From Paraburkholderia lycopersici (GTDB taxonomy: Bacteria > Pseudomonadota > Gammaproteobacteria > Burkholderiales > Burkholderiaceae): DNA of 64,000 bases. The stretch covers positions 62,001 to 126,000 of the forward strand of contig NZ_FMYQ01000017.1 of the NCBI RefSeq assembly GCF_900096975.1, read 5' to 3'. How positions within the stretch are numbered: position 1 is the stretch's first letter; the number at the start of each line of letters is the position of its first letter. The position numbers were made by a program, and so were the translations under genes. Positions 42,864 to 52,190 of this stretch are shown piece by piece. The notes beneath the pieces were generated by a model. It searched no databases and had not been told where the DNA came from. It saw only the letters and a program-made list of their open reading frames with translations.

Positions 42864-44021
42864 TTACGCGAAGCGCCGGCGCGCGAACATGGCGAGGTCG
42901 ATCCGGCTCTCGCCCTGCGTGATCCGCTCGGCCAGCGCTTCTCCGATCGCGCTCGCGAACTTGAACCCGTGCCCCGAAAAACCGGTTGCGAGATGGACGT
43001 TCGGGCAGGCGGGCACCCGATCGATGATGAAATGCGTGTCGGGCGTCATGTCGTATTCGCACGCCCGGCCCATGCGCAGTTCGCCCGCGCCCGGCAGATA
43101 GCGCTGCAGGAAGGCTCGCAGATCGCCGAGGTCGGCGGGCTCGGCGCCAAATGGCGCGAGCGGCGCGTTCACCGGAACGGGCTCGCCCAGGTCATGGCGG
43201 CCCAGCTTCAGGCCGCTGCCGTCGAGATCGGGAAAGCCGTAGTAGCCGCCGACCTCCGAGGCGACGAAAAAGCCGGGGAAGCGCTCGGGCGCGAAGAGCC
43301 CGGCAGCCGGCTCGAACCACGCGAAAGTTTTGCGCACGCGCGTGACCGGAACGTCCAGGCCGAGCGGCGCGAGCAGATCGCGCGTCGATTTTCCGGCGCA
43401 CACGATCAGGTCGCGGGCCGAGAATTTCTCGTTCTTGTCGGTCCAGACGCTGGCGCTCTCCCGGCCATGGCACTCGATGCGCGTGACGCGCGCGTTCGTG
43501 CCCAGCGTGGCGCCGAGCGCGGCGGCGAGCTGGCGGTACGCGGCGATGCCGCGCTCGCAATACAGCACACCCGCGCCGGGTTCGAAGTTCGCGATCTGGC
43601 CTGCCGCGAGCCGCCATGCGGGCCAGCGCTTGCAGGTCTGTGCGGCGTCGAGCGTTTCCAGCGGGATGCCGTGACGGGCCGCGCTGAGCTGCACCTCGCG
43701 CAGGAACGGGTCGTCGGGCATGCCGATATTGACGACGCCCGTGCGCGCGAAAAGCGTGGTTTGCGTTTGCCGCTCCAGGTCTTCCCAAAGCTGCTGCGCG
43801 CGCAGGGCGAGCGGCACATATGCCGCGCCTTCTCCATAAGCATGACGGATGAGGCGCGTGCTGCCGTGATGAGCGCCCTGGTCGTGAGGCGGATCGCCCG
43901 CGTCGAGCAGCAGCACCTTGTTGCCGAGACGGCTCAGATAGTAGCCGGCCGCCATGCCCATCGAGCCCGCGCCGACGATGATCGTGTCGAAATGTCGATT
44001 GCTAACGTTTGTCTTCTGCAT
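42864..44021 (-). CDS. solA: sarcosine / N-methyl-L-tryptophan oxidase-like flavoenzyme
   Basis: Monomeric FAD oxidase of 385 residues. The dinucleotide motif GAGSMGMAAGYYLSRLG lies at 17-33; HHGSTRLIRHAYGE and KTFAWFEP are family segments; Cys321 (GRACEYDMTPD) corresponds to the cysteine that binds flavin covalently in the MSOX/MTOX family; GFSGHGFKFAS is near the C-terminus. It oxidises an N-methyl amino acid to the free amino acid, formaldehyde and hydrogen peroxide. Whether sarcosine or N-methyltryptophan is used cannot be decided here. Confidence 0.86.
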   Translation of the reverse strand: MQKTNVSNRHFDTIIVGAGSMGMAAGYYLSRLGNKVLLLDAGDPPHDQGAHHGSTRLIRHAYGEGAAYVPLALRAQQLWEDLERQTQTTLFARTGVVNIGMPDDPFLREVQLSAARHGIPLETLDAAQTCKRWPAWRLAAGQIANFEPGAGVLYCERGIAAYRQLAAALGATLGTNARVTRIECHGRESASVWTDKNEKFSARDLIVCAGKSTRDLLAPLGLDVPVTRVRKTFAWFEPAAGLFAPERFPGFFVASEVGGYYGFPDLDGSGLKLGRHDLGEPVPVNAPLAPFGAEPADLGDLRAFLQRYLPGAGELRMGRACEYDMTPDTHFIIDRVPACPNVHLATGFSGHGFKFASAIGEALAERITQGESRIDLAMFARRRFA

Positions 44022-44255
44022 GAGTGCCCCGTGCGCGGTACGGCGGGCCCGCCCCGCCGATCAGGACTGACGCGCCGTGAAGGGCATTCATTGTCGGCGC
44101 TTCACGCGGGCCTGTCGAGCCGGCGCCGGGTCAAGCCTGCTCGCAGTGCGGCGAACTGGCGAGAGGTGACGTTGGCGTGCGGCGCGAGAGCGCGCCGCGA
44201 CGCACCTGGCCAGAGCGGCGCCGTGCCGTGCAACGCACGCGGCGGCACGCACGCA

Positions 44256-45353
44256 TCAAAAGAGATGCCGCATCCCGATGCTCGCGCCCACCGTCGAGCC
44301 CGCGACCTCATACAGTGCGTTGTTGATCGACAAGCCCGTGTCCATGCGCCCATGGTTGTTCACGTAGCCGACCTGACCGTACAGCGTCGTGCGCTTGGAG
44401 AGGAAGAACTGCACGCCGCTCGAGGCCATGAGCGAATGATTGCTGCCGTCGTTGCCGTCGCGCGTGTACCAGACGCCCGCATCGACGTCGAGGTAGGGCG
44501 TGATCATATAGCTGAGGCCGCCTGAGTAGACGCTGTTGTCGAACGATTGGGCAACTTTGTAGAGCGCGTAGGAAGCCGAGATCGTCAGCGAGTTCGGGAA
44601 GCGATAGCTCGCCCCGATCGTGTGGCCCACGAATTCCACCGTGCCCGGAATCGGCGTGGTGGCGGCGCTGCCGCCGGCGTTGCCGCTGTACAGTGCGCCC
44701 GTGAGCGTGAGGCCCGCAATGCGGTAGCGCAGGCTTGCCGAGTACTGGCGTCCTGCCTGGAAGTCGCCGGCCGCGCCGCCCATGGCGAACATGCCCATCG
44801 CCTGAATGCCTGCGATTTCCGGCGACGTGTAGGTGAGCGCGTTGCTGTTGAAGAGGCCGGTCACATACACGTTGTCTACATAGCTCACGAGGCCGCTGCC
44901 GAAGTACGACATGCCGCGCGGGTCCGTCTGGTAGAGCGAGAGGAAGAACGGTGAGTACTGCAAACCGGCCTTGAACGTGCCATATGGGCTTTCCATGCCG
45001 ATCCACGCCTGGCGCCCGAAGAAGTTGCCGTTGGAATTGTTGAACTTGCCGTTGGCCACGCTGATGCCGCTTTCGAGCGCGAACACCGCGCGCAGGCCGC
45101 CGCCCAGGTCCTCGGTGCCACGCATGCCGAAGTTCGATCCCGACATGCCGCTGTCCGTGAAGGAGAACTGGTGACCGGCGTTCTGGCCCGTCTGCAGGTT
45201 CATCGTATGGCTCGTATAGAGGATCGATCCGTCGATGATGCCGTACAGCGTGATACTGCTCTGCGCGCTCGCGACACCCGCCGCGCTCATCAGTCCGGCC
45301 GCCGCGAGGCAGCGCGCCAGCCACTTCGTGCCGAGGTTGTCGCGTTGTAACAT
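44256..45353 (-). CDS. Gram-negative porin (beta-proteobacterial type)
   Basis: Outer-membrane beta-barrel of 365 residues with signal peptide ending in SAAGVASA, the start SSITLYGIIDG, the segments GSNFGMRGTEDLGGGLRAVF and FFGRQAWIGMES, and the C-terminal Phe (GASIGMRHLF) needed for barrel assembly. It forms a general diffusion channel of the porin_4/OmpC-like family found in Burkholderia. AAGGA precedes ATG 45353. It stands alone; about 0.6 kb upstream holds no gene. Confidence 0.92.
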   Translation of the reverse strand: MLQRDNLGTKWLARCLAAAGLMSAAGVASAQSSITLYGIIDGSILYTSHTMNLQTGQNAGHQFSFTDSGMSGSNFGMRGTEDLGGGLRAVFALESGISVANGKFNNSNGNFFGRQAWIGMESPYGTFKAGLQYSPFFLSLYQTDPRGMSYFGSGLVSYVDNVYVTGLFNSNALTYTSPEIAGIQAMGMFAMGGAAGDFQAGRQYSASLRYRIAGLTLTGALYSGNAGGSAATTPIPGTVEFVGHTIGASYRFPNSLTISASYALYKVAQSFDNSVYSGGLSYMITPYLDVDAGVWYTRDGNDGSNHSLMASSGVQFFLSKRTTLYGQVGYVNNHGRMDTGLSINNALYEVAGSTVGASIGMRHLF

Positions 45354-45973
45354 TTCGTCATCCTTAGTGTTATGTATGGGTTGAGATCGATGGTGACAGG
45401 GTGTTTCGGGCGCTTCAGGCAACGCTTCAGGCAATAGGGGGCCACGGTTCCTCACGGAACCGCGCGGATCGGGATGCTGGGAATGCTACGGTGCGGCGCG
45501 GCGCGCGCGGCTGAAGGGACCCGCACGCGGGCGCAGGAAGGGCGTGGGCGAGCGCGGGGTCATCTTGGGCCTGCCAGGCATGAGCCGGAATGAATGCGCG
45601 TTCACCGATCGCTCCTCCACTGACGAGGGGTGTGCAACGTTGACGGAATGCTACGTTTGATGGGGCCTATTTTTGTACGACCGTGCGGAATTTGTCATCC
45701 TGGGGGAAATACTCCCTGTTTACAGGCGTTCATGACATTTCGTCGAACGCGCAAACGCCCTGCAAATCAAGGGTTTTTTATTTATCGCGCGCCGTTCTGC
45801 TGACCGCTGTTCATGGCGTGAATTGTTCCGGCTTGGCCGTACGCGTCGCGGCGAGCGGCGCGGCCTCATAGGCCGGAAAAGCGCAGATGCAGCCCTTCGC
45901 CGATATCCGCGGATGCCGACATGATCCATCGGATTTTGCAAAACGCGCCGCCATGGCGGCAGCAAGACGTCTT
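45354..45973. other. 620-base stretch without a recognisable gene
   Basis: Between the porin start and the end of the TetR gene. The section 45640-45850 is clearly lower in G+C than its surroundings and has a T-run (GGGTTTTTTATTTAT near 45769-45784) preceded by a GGCGTTC/GAACGC inverted repeat (45725-45750). It may hold the porin promoter and remnants of something lost. No ORF here looks like a protein I know. Confidence 0.4.
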
Positions 45974-46642
45974 TCATTTCGCGCCATAACTCGCGTTGAC
46001 GCAATCCGGTGCGCAGCGCGGTTCGAGCAGCTCGCGCAGAAGCTGCCGATAGGCCGCGCGATGACTTGTCAGTTCGCGCCGACTTAAAGGCTCCGAACGT
46101 ATGGCCCGCCGAACGCACATCTGCGTGATGGGCGCAATGAGCAACAGCGGGTTCTTCGTCGCCGCGCCGGGGCGCAGGTGCCCCTGCATGACGCCCTTCC
46201 TCACCATCTTGCCCACTGCGATGACGTAGGCGCTTTCTGCCTGTTCGCGCCATTGCTCCACGAGGCCGGGCAAGCGGACGCTTTCCGCCATCAGTAGCCG
46301 GAACGTGGCGACGAAGGGTTCGCGCGTGCACCACGTATACAGCTCGCCGGCCAGCAGGTCGATCACGCGCTCCACCGTAACTTCGCCGGCGGTGAGTGCG
46401 CGTTCGTCAAGGACCGAGGCGTTCAGCAAAAGCCCGAGCAATGCCTCGAGCACCGCGTCCTTGCTTCGGAAGTGCGTATAGACGCCCCCCTTTGACAGCC
46501 CCGCACGCGCCGCGATGTCGTCGATTCGTGTGGACGCAAAGCCGCGTTCGGAGAATTCGGCAAGCGCGGCGTCGAGAATCTGTGTCGTTCTTATTTCCGG
46601 TGGCAGGCGGCGCCTGCCATTTTCAGTGCGCTGTTGCGCCAT
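45974..46642 (-). CDS. TetR-family regulator of the ABC efflux operon
   Basis: Protein of 222 residues with the N-terminal helix-turn-helix ALAEFSERGFASTRIDDIAA followed by AGLSKGGVYTHFRSKDAVLE (about 25-62). GGAGGAG lies before ATG 46642. It is divergent from the NodT-HlyD-RbbA-YhhJ efflux operon, and a symmetric TetR-like site lies between the two starts, so it is the likely local repressor, released by a drug or metabolite. Confidence 0.9.
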   Translation of the reverse strand: MAQQRTENGRRRLPPEIRTTQILDAALAEFSERGFASTRIDDIAARAGLSKGGVYTHFRSKDAVLEALLGLLLNASVLDERALTAGEVTVERVIDLLAGELYTWCTREPFVATFRLLMAESVRLPGLVEQWREQAESAYVIAVGKMVRKGVMQGHLRPGAATKNPLLLIAPITQMCVRRAIRSEPLSRRELTSHRAAYRQLLRELLEPRCAPDCVNASYGAK

Positions 46643-46723
46643 ATCTCCTCCCCAAAGGCACGGGTCGCCGTACCGAACGGTCCACGATGCTGCAGTTTAT
46701 GGTCTGCCAAAGCGATAGTAGTT

Positions 46724-46737
46724 ACCGACTGGTCGGT
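46724..46737. promoter_or_regulatory. TetR operator-like palindrome
   Basis: Arms ACCGAC and GTCGGT around TG, within the longer context GTTACCGAC...GTCGGTCGTTAAC, which resembles classic TetR-family sites. It lies 87 bases before the efflux operon start and 82 bases from the regulator start. Confidence 0.65.
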
Positions 46738-46823
46738 CGTTAACTGACCTGGATCAACCTCGCCGATATTCGGTGCCGCTATAAGTCTGACTTGCCCCAT
46801 TCATTGGACAGGCTGGCGAAGCC

Positions 46824-48338
46824 ATGCGCGATCAGACCTCTGCTAACGGAACTTCCGGAACGCGAAACAGATACCGGACGCTCGCACTGGGCACCCTGGC
46901 AGTGGCCCTCGGTGTAGGGGGGGTATCCGGCTGCATGTCGCTCGCTCCGCATTACGAACGCCCGTCGATGCCCGTTCCCGACGCATGGCCGCACGACGCG
47001 CCGGATAGCGGCACGGGGGCGGCGTCCCGCACGTCCTGGCGCGACTATTTTCCCGACCCGCAACTCCAGGCGTTGATCGCGCAGGCGCTCAAGCAGAACC
47101 GCGACCTGCGCATCGCCGTGCAGCGGGTCGAGCAGGCGCGCGCCGCCTATGGCGTCCGGCGCGCCGACCAGTTCCCCTCGGTTTCCGCGGGCGCGGCGTA
47201 CGCGCGTCTGCGCACGCCGGGTGGCTTTCTGCTGAATCAGCCGACGATCAGCAGCTTCTACGACGTCGATCTCGTCGAAAGCAACTGGGAACTCGATTTC
47301 TGGGGTCGCGTGCGTAACCTCAAGGACGTGGCGCTCGAGGATTTCCTTGCGAGCGACGCATCGCGGCGCGCCGCGACCGTCAGCCTGATCGGACAGGTCG
47401 CGAACAGCTATCTGAATCTGCGCCAGTATGACGAACGTATTGCGCTGACTCGCGAAACCATTGCGAGCCGTGCGGAGTCGCTGCGCATTTTCCGCAGGCG
47501 CTTCGAGGTCGGGGCGATCTCGCGGCTCGATCTGGAGCAGTCCGAGATCCTGCTGCAGCAGGCCCAGGCGCTCGACGCACAACTCGAACAGTCGCGCGCC
47601 GCCGAGGCCCATGCGCTCGAACTGCTGGTCGGCGCACCGCTTTCGCTTTCGCCCGCTCCGCAGGCGCTCGACGATACCAGCGTGCGCAACGACCTGGGCG
47701 CCGGTTTGCCGTCCGCGCTGCTCGAAGACCGTCCCGACATCGTCGCCGCGGAGCATCAGTTGCGCGCGGCCAATGCCAACATCGGCGCGGCGCGCGCGGC
47801 GTTCTTTCCGCGCATCTCGCTGACCAGTTCGTTCGGCACGAGCAGCTCGGCGCTGCACAGCCTGTTCGCCTCGGGCACGGGGACGTGGCTGTTCCTGCCC
47901 GATCTCTCGCTGCCGGTCTTCGATGCCGGCCGCAACCTGTCCAACCTGAAACTGGCGCAGTCGCAGCGAGACGAGGCCGTCGCGCAGTACGAAAAGGCCA
48001 TCCAGTCCGCGTTTCGCGACGTGTCCGACGCGCTGTCGGCCCGCGAGTGGCTGACCTCCCAGGTCGGCATCGCGCGCGCGACGCTCGCGTCGCAGTCGGA
48101 GCGGGCGAGGCTTGCCAGACTGCGCTACGACAACGGCGCGACGCCGTTTCTGGAAGTGCTCGACGCGCAGCGCGACCTGCTCGCCGCGCAGCAGCAGCTC
48201 GTGCAGACACGCGCCGCATTGCTGTCGAGCCGCGTCGCGCTGTACGCGGCGCTCGGTGGCGGCGCGCTGCCCCCGGCCACCGGGGAACAGACGCCGTCCT
48301 CATCCGCACAACCTCCGACACAGGATTCGTCGCAATGA
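46824..48338 (+). CDS. outer-membrane efflux lipoprotein, NodT/OprM family
   Basis: Protein of 504 residues, a TolC-like channel anchored by lipid: the lipobox VSGC lies near residue 37 (LGVGGVSGCMSLAPHYERP). The two repeated efflux-protein units are visible (LIAQALKQNRDLRIAVQRVEQARA and LLEDRPDIVAAEHQLRAANANIGAARA). The last 20 residues are Ser/Gln/Pro-rich. It overlaps the adaptor gene by 4 bases, so it is part of the same operon. Confidence 0.9.
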   Translation: MRDQTSANGTSGTRNRYRTLALGTLAVALGVGGVSGCMSLAPHYERPSMPVPDAWPHDAPDSGTGAASRTSWRDYFPDPQLQALIAQALKQNRDLRIAVQRVEQARAAYGVRRADQFPSVSAGAAYARLRTPGGFLLNQPTISSFYDVDLVESNWELDFWGRVRNLKDVALEDFLASDASRRAATVSLIGQVANSYLNLRQYDERIALTRETIASRAESLRIFRRRFEVGAISRLDLEQSEILLQQAQALDAQLEQSRAAEAHALELLVGAPLSLSPAPQALDDTSVRNDLGAGLPSALLEDRPDIVAAEHQLRAANANIGAARAAFFPRISLTSSFGTSSSALHSLFASGTGTWLFLPDLSLPVFDAGRNLSNLKLAQSQRDEAVAQYEKAIQSAFRDVSDALSAREWLTSQVGIARATLASQSERARLARLRYDNGATPFLEVLDAQRDLLAAQQQLVQTRAALLSSRVALYAALGGGALPPATGEQTPSSSAQPPTQDSSQ

Positions 48339-49408
48339 ATGTCCCGATGAAGAAGCTGTTACCCGCTGCCGCGCTGCTGGTGGTTGCCGTGGCGACGGGC
48401 TACTACGCATGGACGCACCTGCGGGACACCGGTCCGGGCGATGGTTTTGCGAGCGGCAACGGCCGCATCGAGGCCACCGAGATCGACGTCGCGACGAAGC
48501 TTGCGGGCCGCGTGGACGCCATCTATGTCGACGAGGGCGACTTCGTGAAGGCCGGGCAGCCGCTCGCGAAGATGGAGGTGCAGGTACTGGAGGCGCAGCT
48601 CGACGAGGCGCAGGCCCAGCACCAGCAGGCGATCAACAACGCCGCGAGCATCGAGGCCCAGGTCGCGCAGCGCGAAAGCGACAAGGTGGCCGCGGGGGCG
48701 CTCGTCGCGCAGCGCGAAGCGGAACTGGATGCCGCGCAGCGCAAGCTGGCGCGCTCGGAAACGTTGTCGCGCGAAGGCGCGTCGTCGATGCAGGAACTCG
48801 ACGACGATCGCGCGCGCGAGCGCAGCGCGCAGGCCACCGTGAGCGCGGCCAAGGCCCAGGTGGCGGCCGCCGACGCGGCGATCACCGCGACCCGCGCGCA
48901 GCTCGTCGCCGCGCGCTCGATGGTGGCCGCCGCCGGGGCGACCATCGCGCGGGTCGATGCGGACATCACGGACAGCCAGCTCGTCGCGCCGCGCGACGGA
49001 CGGGTCCAGTACCGCGTGGCCCAGCCGGGCGAAGTGCTTCCCGCCGGGGGCAAGGTCCTCAACATGGTGGATCTGTCCGACGTCTACATGACGTTCTTCC
49101 TGCCCGAGACGGCGGCCGGCAAGGTGGCGCTCGGCACCGAGGTCCGCATCGTGCTCGACGCGGCGCCGGACTACGTGATTCCCGCCACGGTCTCGTTCGT
49201 CGCCAGCACCGCGCAGTTCACGCCGAAGACCGTGGAAACCGCGAGCGAACGGCAAAAGCTGATGTTTCGCATCAAGGCGCGCATCAGCCGCGAACTGCTG
49301 CTCCGGCATCTGAAGCTGGTCAAGACCGGGCTGCCCGGCGTGGCGTGGGTCAGGATCGACCCCGCCGCCAACTGGCCCGCCAGTCTGGCGGCCAGGGTGC
49401 CGCAGTGA
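48335..49408 (+). CDS. HlyD-family efflux adaptor (YhiI-like)
   Basis: Membrane-fusion protein of 357 residues: N-terminal membrane anchor at about 7-26, lipoyl half-motifs (ATKLAGRVDAIYVDEGDFV and VAPRDGRVQYRVAQPGEV) flanking an Ala-rich coiled coil (about 85-215), and the C-terminal KTGLPGVAWVRID. This type works with RbbA-like ABC proteins. It overlaps the genes on both sides by 4 bases. Confidence 0.9.
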   Translation: MNVPMKKLLPAAALLVVAVATGYYAWTHLRDTGPGDGFASGNGRIEATEIDVATKLAGRVDAIYVDEGDFVKAGQPLAKMEVQVLEAQLDEAQAQHQQAINNAASIEAQVAQRESDKVAAGALVAQREAELDAAQRKLARSETLSREGASSMQELDDDRARERSAQATVSAAKAQVAAADAAITATRAQLVAARSMVAAAGATIARVDADITDSQLVAPRDGRVQYRVAQPGEVLPAGGKVLNMVDLSDVYMTFFLPETAAGKVALGTEVRIVLDAAPDYVIPATVSFVASTAQFTPKTVETASERQKLMFRIKARISRELLLRHLKLVKTGLPGVAWVRIDPAANWPASLAARVPQ

Positions 49409-52188
49409 ACGCGATGCCTTCCGTGCAAGCCGTTGCGCAGGCCGTCGTTCGTCTGCGAGGCGTGAGTCTGCGCTACGGCAAGGTTCGCGCGCTCGACGAC
49501 GTCACCCTCGACGTTCCCGCCGGTTGCATGGTCGGACTGATCGGGCCGGACGGCGTGGGCAAGTCGAGCCTGCTCGCGCTCGCGGCGGGCGCGCGGGCGA
49601 TCCAGCAGGGCGAAGTCGGCGTGCTCGGCGGCGACATGGCGTCGGCACGCCATCGCGACGCGGTCTGCCCGCGCATTGCCTACATGCCGCAGGGGCTCGG
49701 CAGGAACCTGTATCCGACGCTCTCGGTCGAGGAAAACCTGCAGTTCTTCGCGCGGCTCTTCGGCCACGACGCCCGCGAGCGCCGCCGCCGCATCGACGAC
49801 CTGACGCGCAGCACGGGCCTGTACCCGTTCCTCGCGCGCCCCGCCAGCAAGCTCTCGGGCGGCATGAAGCAGAAGCTCGGCCTGTGCTGCGCGCTGATCC
49901 ACGATCCGGACCTGCTGATCCTCGACGAGCCGACCACGGGCGTCGATCCGCTCGCGCGCGCGCAGTTCTGGAGCCTGATCGCGCACATCCGCGAGGGCCG
50001 GCCGGGCATGAGCGTGATCGTCGCGACCGCGTACATGGACGAGGCGCAGCGGTTCGACTGGCTCGTGGCCATGGACGCGGGCCGCGTGCTCGCCACGGGC
50101 ACGCCGGCCGAACTGCTCGCGCGCACGGGCTGCGACACGCTGGAGGCCGCCTTCATCGCACTGCTGCCCGAAGAGCGGCGGCGCGGCCACCAGCCTGTCC
50201 GGATCACGCCGCTGCAGGACGGCGCGGATACCGACATCGCGATCGAGGCGCACGACCTGACGATGCGCTTCGGCGATTTCGTCGCCGTCGATCACGTGAG
50301 TTTCCGCATCCGCCGCGGCGAGATTTTCGGCTTCCTCGGCTCGAACGGCTGCGGCAAGTCGACCACGATGAAGATGCTCACCGGCCTGCTGCCGGCCAGC
50401 GAAGGAACGGCCACGCTGTTCGGCCATCCGGTCGATCCGCGCGACACGGAGACCCGTCGCCGGGTCGGCTACATGTCGCAGGCGTTCTCGCTGTACGGGG
50501 AGCTGACCGTGCGCCAGAACCTCGTGTTGCACGCGCGCCTCTTTCACGTGCCCGAGCACGACATCCCGGCGCGGGTGAGCGAGATGGTGAGCCGCTTCGG
50601 CCTCGCCGATGCGCTGGACGCGCTGCCCGAAAGCCTGCCGCTCGGCATCCGGCAGCGGCTTTCGCTCGCGGTTGCCATGGTGCACCGGCCCGAGCTGCTG
50701 ATTCTCGACGAGCCCACTTCCGGCGTGGACCCGGTCGCGCGCGACACCTTCTGGCAGTTGATGCTCGATCTGGCGCGCCGCGACCGCGTGACGATCTTCA
50801 TCTCCACGCACTTCATGAACGAGGCCGAGCGTTGCGACCGGATCTCGCTGATGCACGCGGGCCGCGTGCTCGCGAGCGACGCGCCCGCCGCGCTGATTCG
50901 CGCGCGCGGCGCCGCGACGCTCGAAGCGGCCTTCATCGGCTACCTGACCGACGCCGGAGGCGAGACGGCGGAAGCGGCGGAAGCCGGCAGCGGCACGGAA
51001 GAGGCCGATCCGGCACCTCCGGCGGATGCACCGCCGCAAGACCCGGTCGCCCGTGCGCATCGCCGCTTCAGCCTGCGCCGCGCCCTCAGCTACATGTGGC
51101 GCGAGGCACTGGAGCTGCGCCGCGACCCGGTGCGGGCGGCGCTCGCGTTGCTGGGCTCGCTGGTGCTGATGTGCGTGATGGGCTTCGGCGTGAGCCTCGA
51201 CGTGGAGAATCTCAGCTTTGCCGTACTCGACCGCGACCAGACCGAACTGAGCCGTGATTACACGCTCAACATCTCGGGGTCCCGCTATTTCGTGCAGCAG
51301 GCGCCGCTTGCCGACTACGCCGACATGGACCGGCGGATGCGCAGCGGCGACCTGTCGCTCGCGCTCGAGATTCCGCCCAATTTCGCGCGCGACGTCGAAC
51401 GCGGCAACCCCGTGCAGATCGGCGTGTGGATCGACGGCGCCATGCCGCAGCGCGCCGAAACGATACGCGGCTACGTTCAGGGTATGCACGCCGCGTGGCT
51501 GGCGGACCAGGGCCTGCACCGGCTCGGCGTTGCGCCTGCGGCGCAGGTCGACATCGAGACGCGCTTTCGCTACAACCCGGACGTGAAGAGCCTGCCCGCG
51601 ATGGTGCCGGCGATCATTCCGCTGCTGCTGCTGATGCTGCCGGCCATGCTGACCGCGCTCGCGGTGGTGCGCGAGCGCGAACTCGGCTCCATCATCAACC
51701 TGTACGTCACGCCCGTGACGCGGGCCGAATTCCTGATCGGCAAGCAGGTTCCGTACATCCTGCTGGCGGTGCTCAACTTTCTGCTGATGACGCTGCTCGC
51801 CGGCATCGCGTTCGGCGTGCCGGTGAAGGGCAGTTTCCTGACGCTGCTGGCGGCGGTGCTGATCTACAGCGTCGTCGCGACCGGCATCGGCCTGCTGGCG
51901 TCCACTTTCACGCGCAGCCAGATCGCGGCGATGTTCTTCACGATGATCGGCACCATGATTCCTGCGGTACAGTTTGCCGGGCTCGTCAATCCGCTCTCCT
52001 CGATGAGCGGCAGCGGCCGGCTCATCGGCGAGATCTATCCGGCGACCTACATGGTGACGATCAGCCGCGGCGTGTTCAACAAGGCGCTGGGCTTCGCCGA
52101 TCTGCGCGCCCAGTTCTGGCCGCTCGTCGCGGCCGTGCCCGTGATCCTCGGCACGACCCTCATGCTGCTTCGCAAGCAGGAGAAGTGA
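49405..52188 (+). CDS. RbbA-like fused double ABC ATPase and permease
   Basis: Protein of 927 residues, close to the length of E. coli RbbA. First ATPase: Walker A GPDGVGKSS (47-55), signature LSGGMKQK, Walker B LLILDEPTTGVD. Second ATPase: Walker A GSNGCGKST (312-320), degenerate signature LPLGIRQR, Walker B LLILDEPTSGVD. After a linker rich in Glu/Ala/Pro (about 515-550) comes an ABC-2 permease domain of about 370 residues with some six helices. GTG 49405 overlaps the adaptor stop (GTGA). It would power export through the adaptor and NodT channel. Confidence 0.9.
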   Translation: MNAMPSVQAVAQAVVRLRGVSLRYGKVRALDDVTLDVPAGCMVGLIGPDGVGKSSLLALAAGARAIQQGEVGVLGGDMASARHRDAVCPRIAYMPQGLGRNLYPTLSVEENLQFFARLFGHDARERRRRIDDLTRSTGLYPFLARPASKLSGGMKQKLGLCCALIHDPDLLILDEPTTGVDPLARAQFWSLIAHIREGRPGMSVIVATAYMDEAQRFDWLVAMDAGRVLATGTPAELLARTGCDTLEAAFIALLPEERRRGHQPVRITPLQDGADTDIAIEAHDLTMRFGDFVAVDHVSFRIRRGEIFGFLGSNGCGKSTTMKMLTGLLPASEGTATLFGHPVDPRDTETRRRVGYMSQAFSLYGELTVRQNLVLHARLFHVPEHDIPARVSEMVSRFGLADALDALPESLPLGIRQRLSLAVAMVHRPELLILDEPTSGVDPVARDTFWQLMLDLARRDRVTIFISTHFMNEAERCDRISLMHAGRVLASDAPAALIRARGAATLEAAFIGYLTDAGGETAEAAEAGSGTEEADPAPPADAPPQDPVARAHRRFSLRRALSYMWREALELRRDPVRAALALLGSLVLMCVMGFGVSLDVENLSFAVLDRDQTELSRDYTLNISGSRYFVQQAPLADYADMDRRMRSGDLSLALEIPPNFARDVERGNPVQIGVWIDGAMPQRAETIRGYVQGMHAAWLADQGLHRLGVAPAAQVDIETRFRYNPDVKSLPAMVPAIIPLLLLMLPAMLTALAVVRERELGSIINLYVTPVTRAEFLIGKQVPYILLAVLNFLLMTLLAGIAFGVPVKGSFLTLLAAVLIYSVVATGIGLLASTFTRSQIAAMFFTMIGTMIPAVQFAGLVNPLSSMSGSGRLIGEIYPATYMVTISRGVFNKALGFADLRAQFWPLVAAVPVILGTTLMLLRKQEK

Positions 52189-52190
52189 CG

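Noticed and set aside
44222..44249. CGTGCCG/CGGCACG inverted repeat after the porin stop as a terminator
   Set aside because: Large loop and no T-run; too weak to list as a feature.
49171..51519. Open frame of 782 codons antisense to the RbbA-like gene
   Set aside because: The plus strand has complete Walker and signature motifs; the antisense frame has none.
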